Source of the DNA: Torreya grandis
Taxonomy: Eukaryota; Streptophyta; Pinopsida; Cupressales; Taxaceae
Assembly (NCBI GenBank): GCA_037957365.1
Contig: JARHVA010000316.1
Coordinates: 5,628,501 to 5,692,500 of the forward strand
Direction: 5' to 3'
Length of the DNA stretch: 64,000 bases
The notes under the pieces were generated by a model. It was given only the letters and a program-made list of their open reading frames with translations, did not search any database and was not told where the DNA came from. This document shows, piece by piece, positions 12,640 through 23,767 of the stretch (positions are counted from its first letter, which is position 1; every line of letters starts with the position of its first letter). The translations under genes and the position numbers were made by a program.

Positions 12640-12960
12640 ATGCAACTTGCCACTACAACTTTATTCCACTACCATCCACTGTAGAATGAATCCAGGAATG
12701 TAGCCCCATAATCCCCATCTTATATATCTGGTGCTACACTGGCCTTTATGATCTCCTTGGAATGCTCAATATTCAAACGGTTACATCCTTGCTGAACGAT
12801 TACCTGCATTGGGCATTGTAGCAATTTTTGTGAGTATTGTTGTTGAAAATGTTTAGAAACCCTAGATGTTGAGGCCATTGATAGCGTGGAGGTCAGGAAG
12901 GTTTTAAACGGGAATAAAATAAGTAAAAAACTTAAAATAAACTGCAAAGAAATCTAATTC
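12640..12960 (-). other. Possible 3' UTR / polyadenylation region of the TNL pseudogene
   Basis: Lies directly downstream of the last TNL stop on the minus strand. A ttctttgcag acceptor-like site occurs on the minus strand near 12942-12951, which could mark a 3'-UTR intron. An aataaa signal occurs on the minus strand near 12660. The 75-codon frame at 12720-12947 carries no recognisable domain. Assignment to the TNL transcript is inference from position only. Confidence 0.3.
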
Positions 12961-12971
12961 TCCCCTAAAGG

Positions 12972-13469
12972 TTAATACAAAATTTTTAGTTCCGCACCTT
13001 TAGCTTGCAAAACCTTAAGGAAAACCTCTACTAATCTCTCTGCTTCGCCTGCCATTAACCATGCCTTCTCCACTTGGTTAACACGGATATTGTTCGAAGC
13101 ATGCATTTCATAGTCAGGTTCGTCAAGCCAAGAGGAACCTTGAGTAAAGACACCCATCCATAACTATTTTCCTTTAGTTATTGTAGTTTGAAATTGACCG
13201 CCAACAATATTATTCCTGGATCCTGTAAACAATTTTACGGACGAAGATACACAGTTTATAACAAGACATAACATAATGGAACTGCCTTTGGAGGAACAGC
13301 TCTGTCTCAATTTGAACTTTGCCTCTGTATCACTAACATGGTCTGGCAGCGGAATGCTCGGATTGGGAAACGAGTCAACCACACAGAGATTTGGAAAAGA
13401 CAACGCGTTTACAGGTTGTCCCACATTACCAACTGCCCCTGTGCATATTATCACTTCGCATAGCCATTT
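12972..13469 (-). pseudogene. TNL exon 5: C-terminal post-LRR domain
   Basis: Reads KWLCEVIICTGAVGNV, ALSFPNLCVVDSF, SSIMLCLVINCVSSSVKL and, after an in-frame stop at 13164-13166 (probably a former Trp), GVFTQGSSWLDEPDYEM and EAERLVEVFLKVLQ before the final stop at 12972. This matches the jelly-roll-like C-terminal domain that follows the LRRs in many TNLs (family knowledge). The opposite-strand frame here is a shadow. Confidence 0.75.
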
Positions 13470-13561
13470 CTGCAAATTGTTTGTAAAAATGCTCAGAGAA
13501 CACATAATCAGATGATTAAAAGAATAATATCAACATTTAGGATTCCAACAACTGTGAATAA
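13470..13561 (-). other. TNL intron 4 with degenerate donor
   Basis: Joining cag (ending 13562) to aaatgg (starting 13469) restores the family wording RTIQ-KWLCEVIICT. The acceptor acaatttgcag is good, but the intron begins ttattc instead of gttattc, consistent with loss of one G at the donor. The length is 92 nt. Confidence 0.55.
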
Positions 13562-14217
13562 CTGTATCGTGCGAATGGAATTTTCAATAGCTGATCTCTC
13601 GTTTGCTACGAGTTCCAACCTCCTCAATCGTTCCATGTGCTCTAAACTGTGTATACCAGGCACCTTCCAGAAGGCATATGCCTGTAATATCTCTAATGAT
13701 ATCGAATTTTCAAATCCTTCTATCTTCTCAACTTTGTGGTAACCTTGCAATTAAAATTCTTTAGGAGAAGTTAATTCTGCAAAACTTGGAAGCGCATCCA
13801 ATTCTGAACAGTGTCCTATCTTTAGCGTTTGAAGGCTTACCAAACCACCAATACCCCTTATGCTTTTCAGCATTCTACAGTAGAACAAAATTATGGTCTC
13901 CACTGTTGTTGGCAGCATTTCCACGTCCGTTAGAAGTCTATTTTCCCAAAGATAAAGTGTATGTAGGCAGGGACAACAGTCTTCAGAAATTGAAACCTTG
14001 GATATTTTTGTGTTAGTTATGTCTATCCGCCTCAGCTTGCACCGCGGAACAAAACTCACCTCGCTGATTGGGCTGTCTGATATCGTCACCGTTTGAAGAT
14101 TAGTCAATTTGGTAAATGACTTCGGCAATGACTTCACTCCTGTACGAAATATACTCAAATCCTCTAAGAGAATAAGACACCATACAGACTCCGGTAAACA
14201 TTCCAACTCCCCACAAT
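13562..14217 (-). pseudogene. TNL exon 4, downstream half: leucine-rich repeats
   Basis: Continues the LRRs exactly where the upstream half stops: DIHYC joins to GELECLPESVWCLILLEDLSI. Then come SLPKSFTKLTNLQTVTISDS, LRRIDITNTKISKV, CLHTLYLWENRL, LVSLQTLKIGHCSELDALPS, then a stop, then KVEKIEGFENSISLEIL and MERLRRLELVANERSAIE. The stretch 13751-14206 is open for 151 codons. The exon ends near 13562 at cag|ttattc, where the expected GT donor is lost. Confidence 0.85.
14213..14217. repeat. Target-site duplication acaat (left, insertion A)
   Basis: Identical to 23763-23767. Removing the insertion and one copy restores the LRR codons for HYCGEL. Confidence 0.9.
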
Positions 14218-14638
14218 TGTAGAATTTTTAAATAAAATTAAATCATAGCCAAATATATGCAATATTCATAATACATAAGAGATAAGAGTTTCAAAAATAA
14301 AAAATACTTCTTTTTCAAACAAATGGAATCATTCTCCTCCTCCTTCTTCTTGAAAATAAAGATGAATTACAATGTATGAATAGAATTGCATGTGAACATG
14401 CTTTTCTAATTATTTAATAAAATATTTTAAATTTATCTAAATAATAATTTTCATGTAATAGCAACTAAAACTAACTCTAGTCTTTCTAAGGCTTTGTTTT
14501 TTCTAGAAAATATATTAACTAAAAATTAACTAACTATCTAAATTTAGCTCCACAAAAAACTGTTCATGCAAACTAAATTTATACTAATAGTCTAAAAATA
14601 GAACTAAGTGAACTGCACTTCAGCATCACTTTTCAACA
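14218..14638 (-). repeat. LTR 3 (3' LTR) of insertion A
   Basis: 421 bp, plus-strand tgtagaattttt to tttcaaca. The adjacent polypurine tract, read on minus as aagggggagta, lies at about 14639-14650. Confidence 0.92.
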
Positions 14639-14649
14639 TACTCCCCCTT

Positions 14650-16270
14650 GACGCTGAGCGGGCTCACAATTTGGTCTCTGAGTGTCAAAAAATTGAACTG
14701 TTGCAACTGCTTTCGTGAAGATATCTGCCAATTGTTCTTTAGTGTTGATATATTTCAATTCTACTACCTTCATCTACACTAAACCTCAGATAAAATCATG
14801 CTTTAAATCAAAATGTCATGTCTTGTTGTGATGGACTAGATTCCTGGCCAATTTAATAGCACTAATATTATCACAAAATATAACTATGGGCTGAACTTGA
14901 ATCTCTCCAATCTTTTCAAGAAGTTTTCTAAGCCATAATGCTTGTGTCCCTGCTGAAGTGACTGTAACATACTCTGCTTCTGTAGAAGAAAGGGAAACTT
15001 TACTTTGCTTCTTTGAGCTGTAAGTAATCAAACCAGAACCAAAAGAAAAACAATTCCCAGATGTTGACTTTCGGTCATCCAAACTACCTCCCCAATCAGA
15101 ATCACTAAAACCAACAAGATTGAACTTTTTAGAAGTATAGTAGTGAATACCAAAATCTAGAGTGCCTTTCACATACCTCAAAATTCTCTTGGCTGCCTTC
15201 ATATGTATTTCTGATGGCTCTGTCATGTACCTTGAAATAAGTGAAACTGAATAAGCAATATCAAGTCTTGTGTTAGTTAGAAACATTATACTTATGACAA
15301 TACTTCTATAGACTGTCTCATCAACTCTTTCAGTACCATCATCTCTACACAACACAACTCCATGAGCAGCTAGAGTGGAGACTGGTTTACAATCAACCAT
15401 ATCAAGTTTCTTCAACATATCTTTATCATACTTTGTTTGACAATTGAAATTTTTTTTCTCCCCTTGATAAACCTCCATTCCTAAAAAATATTTCATAAGG
15501 CCTAAATCTTTCATCTCAAATTCATTCATCATGAAAACTTTGAATTCATCCTTCATCATAGAATTGTTACCCATATACAATAAGTCAACATACAAACTTA
15601 CAATCATAATATCATTACCTTCTTGTTTTTAGTAAAGGGTAGGTTCACTCTTATTTCTTTGAAAGCTATTCTCTTGAAAATATCCATCAATCCTAGCATA
15701 CAATGCTTTTGGTGCTTGTTTGAGGCGATACAAATCCTTATTTAACTTGTAGACATGATTTTCTTGTCCTCCTACTTCAAAACCTTGTGGTTGTTTCACA
15801 TATACTTCTTCTTCTAAGTACCCATTCAAGAAAGCACTTTTCACATCCATATGATGGATGCTCCAATTATTTTGAGTTGCTAATGAAATCATCATTCTAA
15901 TGGTCTCTTGTCTTGCTACTGGTGTAAATGTCTCTTCATAATCAATGCCATACTTTTGTGTGAATCCTTTAGCAACTAATCTCGCCTTATGCCTTTCAAC
16001 ACTTCCATCACTGTTACACTTAGTCTCGTAGACCCATTTGGTGCCAATATTCTTCTTGTCATGTGGAAACATTGTAAGCTCCCAAGTGTCATTCCTATGA
16101 ATAGAATCCATCTCTTCTTGCATTGGTTGCATCCAAACCCCATTAGTATATGCATCTTCAAAACATGATGGTTCAAAATCAGCCTTGGTAAGTAAAGCAG
16201 AACTTAGTGTCTCACATCTTGGATTTTCTTCATGTGCTTGATTTGAAATCCTTTGGTAAATGTCACTCAA
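14650..16270 (-). pseudogene. Copia reverse transcriptase-RNase H pseudogene, insertion A left unit
   Basis: RT copies element RNA to DNA and RNase H removes the RNA. The frame 16270-15629 (213 codons) holds [54 protein letters not shown] (first catalytic Asp present) and YRLKQAPKALYARI. After a stop, 15607-14816 carries SLYVDLLYMG, where the usual Y-V-D-D has lost one Asp by a 3-bp deletion near 15588. RNase H follows: SDSDWGGSLDDRKSTSG, SLSSTEAEYV and FCDNISAIKLARN. The terminal KYINTKEQLADIFTKA reads to about 14720. Confidence 0.88.
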
Positions 16271-16432
16271 TCTTCTTACCTTTGCTGCAGAACTAGGACT
16301 TGAATCTGGGCTTACACTTGGAATTGAACAACTAGATGAGGGGTTACTTGGTGGATATGTAGCACTTGGAATAGAAATATTAGTGGCCTGCCCATGATCA
16401 ATATCATCTATAATAAATTCATTTAAAATAGA

Positions 16433-17760
16433 TTATGACTTCTCTATATGGCTTTTTAGATGACCATAAACTCCCTTTTCATCAAAAATCGCATCTCTTG
16501 ACACAATAAGCTTATTAGTGAGAGGATTATATAACCTATAACCCTTACTTTCCTCACTATATGCAACAAAAATACATGACTCACTTTTGGGATCTAACTT
16601 TTGCCTCTTTTGATTAGGAACATGAACATAGGCCAAGCAACAAAAAAATTAAATAATTAACATTTGGCTTTTTTTCATACCAGGCTTCATACGGAGTCAT
16701 CTTGTCAAGTGCACTGGTGGGACTCCAAATGAGAATATATACTACTGTAGCAACTACATCTCTTAAAAAAAAATTACTTAATCCCTTTGTTTGTAGCATG
16801 ATTCGTGCCATCTCCACCATTGTATGATTCTTCCTTTCAACTACACCATTTTGTTGATGTGTGTATGCAGTGGTGAGTTGTCTTCTAATGCCATGGATAT
16901 TATGATAACCTTGAAATGCTTTTGAATAAAATTATCCTCCATGATCAGTCCTTAAGCATTTGATTTTGCACCCTTTATCATTTTCTACAAGGGCTCTAAA
17001 CCTCTTGAATGTCTTAAGAGCTTCACCTTTGGTCTTCAAAAATTAAACCTAACACTGTCATAAGTAATCATAAATAAAAGTAATGAAATATGATGACTTA
17101 CCCAAACACTTTGTCTGCATAGGACCACAAACGTCTGAATGAACTAACTGGAGTGGATAATGGGCCCTCCATGCATTGTATTTTATAAATTTATCTCTTC
17201 CATATTTTCCTTTAGCACATCCTTCACAAACTTCCTTGTTCTCTTCTACCTTAGGTAAACCAAAAACTAATGCTTTTGATGTTATAATCTTCAAACTATG
17301 AAAATTTAAATGCCCATACCTGAGATGCTACAACCAACGTATATCCTCATATTCCATATTGACAAGGTTCTTGTTATTTTCACCAAACTTCAATGGAAAC
17401 ATCCTATTCTTTGTCATAGACACAACTGTTACCACCCTATTCCCTTGATTCTTATCATAAATTATACATTGTTGATCTTCAAATACAACTTTATAATTCT
17501 TCTCACATAATTTTCCAACACTCAAGAAATTATTTTTTAAATTTGGAGTGTAATAAATGTCTTTAGCACTCTTCATACCTTCTTTTGTATGGACTTCCAT
17601 AAATCCTTTTGTAGTAACCGCAAATGATTTGTTATCGCTAAGTTTGATCTTGGATTTAAAACTTTTATCCATTACAAAAAAATGTCTTTCATTCCCTGAG
17701 ATGTGGTTAGAACATCCTGAATCTAAATACCAAACATCTTTAGAAATATTTTCAGCTTTG
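16433..17760 (-). pseudogene. Copia protease-integrase pseudogene, insertion A left unit
   Basis: The protease active site YLDSGCSNHISG lies at about 17690-17730 and is intact at D-S-G. The integrase zinc finger is partly visible as HLNFHSL with CEGCAKGKYGRDKF (17200-17310). The core starts with LVHSDVCGPMQT (first catalytic Asp). A later part includes MARIMLQTKGLSNFF, MTPYEAWYEKKPNVNY and AYVHVPNQKRQKLDPKSE. It is split into several frames by stops. Integrase would insert the element's cDNA into the host genome. Confidence 0.82.
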
Positions 17761-17829
17761 TCATATGATAAAAATAAATTATTTGGAGGATTCTCATCAC
17801 CTTCTTGAGCATAATGAACTCTTTTATCA

Positions 17830-18699
17830 TTATTACCTTATTTAATCTAAAATCATAATTAAATTGGCCATACCTATTACAATGATAACATTGGATTTTT
17901 TTTTATCAAATCAGCCTCTACCTCTTCCTCTGAAACCACCTCTTCCTCAAAAACCACCTCTGCCTCTATTTCATCTTGAGTAATTCTGATTTTGACCTCT
18001 ACCTTGGCTTTGATTAAATTTGATGCTACTATTGGCATCTGCATTCTTCGCGATTTGTAATTTGGAGGAAAAAGCTTTCTCATCACTTTCTCTAAATGAA
18101 TCTCTCAATTTTTCTTCATGAGACATCAAAGATCCAAATAGATGATCAAATTGAAGGGTAGACAAATTCTTGCTTTCTTCTATGGTTATGGCAAAATGGT
18201 TCCACCTTGGTGTGAGAGTCCTCAACACCTTTTTGATCACAACCTCATTGTTAAAAATTTCACCAAGTGTAGCTGTCTTATTGACCACATCTTTTACTCT
18301 GACACAATAGGTACTCACACTTTCAGCTTCTTACATCTTTAAATTCTCAAATTTTCTCTTCAATGTCTATAACTTGACAACTTTGACTTGATCACTACCC
18401 TGGTAATCTTCTTTTAAAGTCTTCCAAGTATTCTTTACTATCTTTGCTCCTGCAATTCACAAAAATAGGCTCTTATCTAGAGGAATATGAAATAAGGCTT
18501 GAGCATTCTTCTTCTTAGCCTCCTTCTTAGCTATTTTATCATTTGATGTGAGGACATTCCAATCAGCTGGCTCTGCATAACCTGATTCAATAATCTCCCA
18601 CAAATATTTTTCTATCAAAAAAGTCATCATTTTGATACACCAATAATCATATTCATTTCCATCAAATTCTGGAATAGGTAAGGAGTTAGAATTTGACAT
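17830..18699 (-). pseudogene. Copia gag pseudogene, insertion A left unit
   Basis: Capsid protein that packages element RNA. It starts with MSNSNSLPIPEFDGNEYDYW at 18699, followed by the copia gag (UBN2-type) wording WEIIESGYAEPADW, VSTYCVRVKDVVNK, VLRTLTPRWNHFAI and LSTLQFDHLFGSLMSHEE, an Arg/Gly-rich stretch and a zinc knuckle near 17850-17895. The knuckle reads CYHCNRYGQFNYDF: the CCHC His and last Cys are replaced. Frames break at about 18450 and 18320. Confidence 0.85.
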
Positions 18700-18756
18700 G
18701 ATAATTTTTTTGGCAAAATTCCAACAACTAAATCTTTAACCCAAAATAAAAAATAC

Positions 18757-18770
18757 CTGCTCTGATACCA
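18757..18770 (-). promoter_or_regulatory. Primer-binding site (iMet tRNA type), left unit
   Basis: Minus-strand tggtatcagagc, the usual plant copia PBS complementary to initiator Met tRNA, two bases inside LTR 2. The matching site beside LTR 1 (about 23307-23319) reads tggtactagatc and is mutated. Confidence 0.85.
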
Positions 18771-18772
18771 AA

Positions 18773-19188
18773 TGTAGAATTTTTAAACAAAATTAAATCA
18801 TAGCCAAATATATGCAATATTCATAATACAGAAGAGAAAAGAGTTGTAAAAATAAAAAATACTTTTCTTTAAATAATTGGAATCATTCTCCTCCTTCTTC
18901 TTGAAAATAAAGATCAATTACAATGTATTAATAGAATTGCATGTGAACATGTTTTTCTAATTATTGAATAAAATATTTTAAATTTATCTAAATAATTATT
19001 TGCATGTAATAGCAACTAAAACTAACTCTAGTCTTTCTAAGGCTTTATTTTTTATAAATAATATATTCACTAAAAATTAACTAATTGTCTAAATTTAGCT
19101 CCAAAAAAAATGTTCATGCAAACTAAATTTACACTAATAGTCTAAAAATAGAACTGAGTGAACTGCACTTCAGCATCACTTTTCAACA
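18773..19188 (-). repeat. LTR 2 (shared central LTR) of insertion A
   Basis: 416 bp, tgtagaattttt to tttcaaca. It serves as 5' LTR for the left unit (primer site beside it at 18757-18770) and as 3' LTR for the right unit (purine tract at 19189-19200). Confidence 0.92.
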
Positions 19189-19199
19189 TACTCCCCCTT

Positions 19200-20819
19200 G
19201 ATGCTGAGCGGGCTCACAAATTGATCTCTGAGTGTCAAAAAATTGATCTATTGCAACTACTTTCATGAAGATATATACTAATTTTTCTTTAGTGTTGATG
19301 TATTTCAATTCTATTACTTTCATCTGCAATGAATTTTAGATAAAATTATGCTTTAAATCAAAATGTTTTGTCCTACTGTGATAGACTGGATTCTTGGCCA
19401 ATTTAATAGCACTAATATCATCTCAAAAAGTAACTATGGGCTGAACTTGAATCTCTCCAATTGCTTCAAAAAAATGTCTAAGCATAATGCTTGTGTCCCT
19501 GTTGAAGTGGCTGTAACATACTCTGCTTCTATAGAAGAAAGGGAAACTATACTTTGCTTTTTTGAGCTCCAAGTAATCAAACCAGAACAAAAATAAAAAC
19601 AATTCCTAGATGTTCACTTTTAGTCATCCAAACGACATCCCCAATCAGAATCACTAAAACCAACAAGATTGAACCTTTTAGAAGTATAGTAATGAATACC
19701 AAAATCTAGAGCGCCTTTCATATACCTCAATATTCTCATGGCTGCCTTCATATGTATTTCTAATGGCTCTATCATGTACCTGAAAATAAGTGAAATTAAA
19801 TAAGCAATATCAGGTCTTGTGTGAGTTAGAAACATTAAACTTTTGACAATACTTCTATAGGTTGTCTCGTCAACTCTTTCAGTACCATCATCTCTACACA
19901 ACACAACTCCATGAGCAACTAGAGTGGAGACTAGTTTACAATCAACCATATCAAGTTTCTTCAACATCTCTTTGGCATACTTTGTTTGACAAATACAAAT
20001 TTTATTCTCACTTTGTTAAACCTCCATTCCTAAAAGATATTTCATAAGGCCTAAATCTGTCATCTCAAATTCATTAATCATGAAAACTTTGAATTCATCC
20101 TTCATCATAAAACTGCTACCCATATACAACAAGTCATCAACATACAAACTTACAATCAAAATATCATTACCTTCTTGTTTGTATTAAAAGGTAGGTTCAA
20201 TCTTACTTATTTGAATGCTATTCTCTTGAAAATATCCATCAATCCTAGCATACCATGCTCTTGGTGCTTGTTTGAGGCCATACAAAGCCTTCTTTAACTT
20301 GTAGACATGATTTTCTTTTCCTCGCACTTCAAAAACTCATGGCTTTTTCGAATATACTTCTTCTAACTACCCATTCAAGAAGGCACTTGTCACATTCATC
20401 TGATGGATGCTCCAATTCTTTTGAGATGATAATGAAATCAGCATTCTAATGGTCTCTTGTCTTGCTACTGGTGCAAATGTCTATTCATAATCAATGCCAT
20501 ACTTTTGTGTGAAGCCTTTAGCAACAAATCTCGCCTTATGCCTTTCAACACTTCCATTATTGTTACACATCGTCTTGTAGACCCATTTGGTGACAATCTT
20601 CTTCTTGTCATATGGAAGCTTTGTAAGCTCCAAAGTGTCATTCCTGTGAATAGAATCCATCTCTTCTTGCATTGCTTGCATCCGAACCCCATTAGTATAT
20701 GCATCTTCAAAACATGATGGTTCAAAATCAGCCTTGGTAAGTAAAGCAAAAATAAGTGTCTCACCTCTCGGATTTTCTTCATGTGCTTGATTTGAACTCC
20801 TTTGATAAATGTCACTCAA
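19200..20819 (-). pseudogene. Copia RT-RNase H pseudogene, insertion A right unit
   Basis: RT starts near MSDIYQRSSNQAHEENPRGE (20819). The first catalytic region reads MNVTSAFLNG instead of MDVKSAFLNG, so the first Asp is Asn. The YVDDLLYMG box near 20130 is intact, the reverse of the left unit. MLKKLDMVDCKLVSTLVAHG to DSDWGCRLDD spans 19967-19620 in one frame. RNase H continues with stops to about 19360. Confidence 0.85.
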
Positions 20820-20936
20820 TCTTCTTACCTTCGTTGTAGAACTAGGACTTCAATCTGAACTTACACTTGAAATTAAACAACTAGATGAGGGGTTACTTGG
20901 TGGATTTGTAACACTTGGAATATAAATATTAGTGGT

Positions 20937-22300
20937 CTACCCATGATCAATATCATCCACAATAACTTCATTTAAAATAGATTTTGACTTCTCCATATGG
21001 CCTTTTTGATGACCATAAACTCCCCCTTCATCAAAAATTACATCTCTTGACACAATAAGCTTATTAGTGAGAGGATTATATAACCTATAAGGCTTACTTT
21101 CCTCACTATATCTAACAAAAATACATTTCTCACTTTTGAGATCTAATGTTTGCCTCTTTTGATCAGGAACATGAACATAAGCTAAGCAACCAAAAACATT
21201 GAAATAATCAACATTTGGCTTTTTGTCATACCAGGCTTCATATGGAGTCATCCTGTCAAGTGCACTAGTGGGACTCTAATTGAGAATATATACTATTGTA
21301 GCAACTGCATCTCTCAAAAAGTAATTACTTAATCCCTTTGTTTGTAGCATGCTTCGTGCCATCTCCACAACTGTATGATTCTTCGTTTCAAGTACACTAT
21401 TTTTTTGAGCTGTGTATGCAGTGGTGAGTTGTTTTCTAATTCTATGCATATCACAATAACCTTGAAAGGCTTTTGAAAAAAATTATTCTCCACGATCAGT
21501 ACTTAAGCATTTGATTTTTCACCCTTTGTCATTTTCTACAAGGGATCTAAACCTCTTGAATGTCTTAAGAGCTTCACCTTTGGTCTTAAAAAAATAAACC
21601 CAAGACTATTTTCAGTAATCATCAATAAAAGTAATGAAATATGATGACATACCCAAACTCTTTGTCTGCATAGGACCAAAAATATTTGAATGAACTAGCT
21701 ATAGTGGATAATGGGCCCTCCATGCATTCTATTTTTGAAATTTCTCTCTTGCATGTTTTCCTTTAGCACATCCTTCACAAACTTCCTTGTGCTCTTAAAC
21801 CTTAGTTAAAACAGAAACTAATGCTTTTGATGTTAGAATCTTCAAACTATGAAAATTTTAAATGCCCATACCTGAGATACCACAACCAACATGTATCCTC
21901 ATATGCCATATTGATAAGGTTCTTGTTATGATCACCAAACTTCAATGCAAAAATGCTATTCTTTGTCATAGGCACAACTGTTACCACCTTATTTCCTTGA
22001 TTCTTATCATAAATTATATATTGTTGATTTTTAAATAAAATTTTATAAATTTTTTCACATAATTGTCCAACACTCAACAAATTATGCTTTAAATTTGGAG
22101 TGTAATATATGTCTTTAATACTCTTCATACCTTCTTTTGTATGGACTTCCATAGCTCCTTTTGTAGCAAACTCCAATGATTTGTCATTACCAAGTTTGTT
22201 CTTAGATTTAAAACTTTTATCCATTACAAAAAAAATCTTTTCATTCCCTAACATGTGGTTAGAACATCCTAAATATAAATACCAAACATCTTTAGAAATA
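20937..22300 (-). pseudogene. Copia protease-integrase pseudogene, insertion A right unit
   Basis: The protease site near 22255-22285 reads YLYLGCSNHMLG: the catalytic D-S of D-S-G is Y-L, so the protease is dead. MEVHTKEGMKSIKDIYYTPN, HNLLSVGQLCEK and the GAG-pre-integrase wording follow to 21847, then degraded integrase. MTPYEAWYDKKPNVDYFNVF, AYVHVPDQKRQTLDLKSEKC and RLYNPLTNKLIVSRDVIFDE (21251-20937) form the C-terminal integrase/linker part. Confidence 0.82.
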
Positions 22301-22399
22301 TTTTTAGCTTTGTCATACGATAAAAATAAATTATCTGGAGGATTCTCATCACTATCTTGAGCATAATGAATGCTTTTACCATTATTACCTTATTTTAAT

Positions 22400-23248
22400 C
22401 TACACTCATAATTAAAGTGGCCATACCTATTACAAGATATTTATTTTATCAAATTGGCTTCTACCTCTTCCTCTAAAACCACCTCTTCCTTGGTAACCAC
22501 CTCTGCCTCTATTTCCTCTTGAGTAATTCTAATTTTCACCTCTACCTTGGCCTTGATTAATTTTGATTCTAATATTGGCATCTTCATTCTTTGTGATTTG
22601 TGATTTGGATGAAAAAGGTTTCTCATTACTTTCTCTAAATGAATCTCTCAATCTTTCTTCAGGAGACATCAAAGATCCAACTAGATTATCAAATTGAAGG
22701 GTAGACAAATTCTTGCTTTCTTCTATGATTATGGCAACATGGTTCCACCTTGGTGTGAGAGTCCTTAACACCTTTTTGATCACAACCTTATTTTTCACAA
22801 TTTCACCAAGTGTAGCCATCTTATTGGCCACATCTTTTACTCTGACATAATAGGTACTCACACTTTCAGCTTCTTGCATCTTTAAATTCTCAAATTCCCT
22901 CTTCAGTGTCTGTAACTTGACAACTTTGACTTCATCACTACCTTGGTAAGCTTCTTTTAGATTCTTCGAAGTATCCTCTGCTATCTTTGCTCTTATAATT
23001 CACAAAAATAGGCTCTTATCTAGACCTATTTGAATATGAAATAAGGCTTGACCATTCTTCTTCTTAGCCTCCTTCTTAGCTATTTTATCATTTGTTGTGA
23101 GGGCATTCCAATCCGCTGGCTCTACATAACTTGATTCAAGAATCTCCCACAAATCTTTTCTTATCAAGAAAGTCATCATTTTGATACACCAATAATCATA
23201 CTCATTTCCATCAAATTATGGAATGGGCAAGGAGTTAGAATTTGACAT
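22400..23248 (-). pseudogene. Copia gag pseudogene, insertion A right unit
   Basis: Same gag as the left unit: MSNSNSLPIP at 23248 with a stop soon after, ADWNALTTNDKIAKKEAKKK, then MQEAESVSTYYVRVKDVANK, VLRTLTPRWNHVAIIIEESK and LVGSLMSPEERLRD (22879-22529). The zinc knuckle near 22400-22435 keeps YGHFNYECRLK, so its His and last Cys survive here but not in the left unit. Confidence 0.84.
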
Positions 23249-23321
23249 GATAAATTTTTTGGCAAAATTCCAACTACTAAATCTTTAACCCAAAAGAAAA
23301 AATATATGATCTAGTACCAAA

Positions 23322-23762
23322 TGTAAAATTTTTAAATAAAATTAAATCATAGCCAAATATATGCAATATTCATAATACAGAAGAGATAAGAGTTGCAAAA
23401 ATAAAAAATACTTTTCTTCAAATAATTGGAATCATTCTCCTCCTCCTTCTTCTTCTTCTTCTTCTTATTCTTCTTGAAAATAAAGATCAATTACAATGTA
23501 TTAATAAAATTGCATGTGAACATGCTTTTATAATTATTGAATAAAATATTTTAAATTTGTCTAGATAATAATTTGCATGTAATAGCAACTAAAACTAACT
23601 CTAGTCTTTCTAAGGATTTATTTTTTCTAAAAAATATATTAACTAAAAATTAACTAACTATCTAAATTTAGCTCCACAAAAAACTGTTCATGTAAACTAA
23701 ATTTACACTAATAGTCTAAAAATAGAACTCAGTGAACTACACTTTAGCATCATTTTTTAACA
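23322..23762 (-). repeat. LTR 1 (5' LTR) of insertion A
   Basis: 441 bp, tgtaaaattttt to ttttaaca. It is longer than the other two mainly through a (CTT)n expansion at about 23445-23475. Confidence 0.92.
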
Positions 23763-23767
23763 ACAAT
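23763..23767. repeat. Target-site duplication acaat (right, insertion A)
   Basis: Partner of 14213-14217. Confidence 0.9.

Larger units (their letters stand above)
14218..23762 (-). mobile_element. Copia insertion A: tandem dimer LTR-internal-LTR-internal-LTR
   Basis: A Ty1-copia insertion within TNL exon 4, in the gene's orientation. It is flanked by TSD acaat (14213-14217 and 23763-23767). Three similar LTRs (14218-14638, 18773-19188, 23322-23762) enclose two internal regions of about 4.13 kb, each with gag, protease, integrase, RT and RNase H remnants in copia order. One TSD for the whole block indicates either insertion followed by LTR-LTR unequal recombination, or integration of a dimer. 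Both units are dead. Confidence 0.92.

Noticed and set aside
13276..14016. Three plus-strand frames of 76-79 codons
   Set aside because: Antisense to TNL exons 4 and 5, which carry clear LRR text.
15976..16176. Alternative-frame minus ORF over RT (and equivalents at 20465 and 26587)
   Set aside because: Same strand as RT but a different phase. RT motifs are in the other frame; repeated presence only reflects repeat copies.
17310..18342. Plus-strand frames of 66-83 codons within copia A
   Set aside because: Antisense shadows of gag and protease coding sequence; equivalents recur in the other copia units for the same reason.
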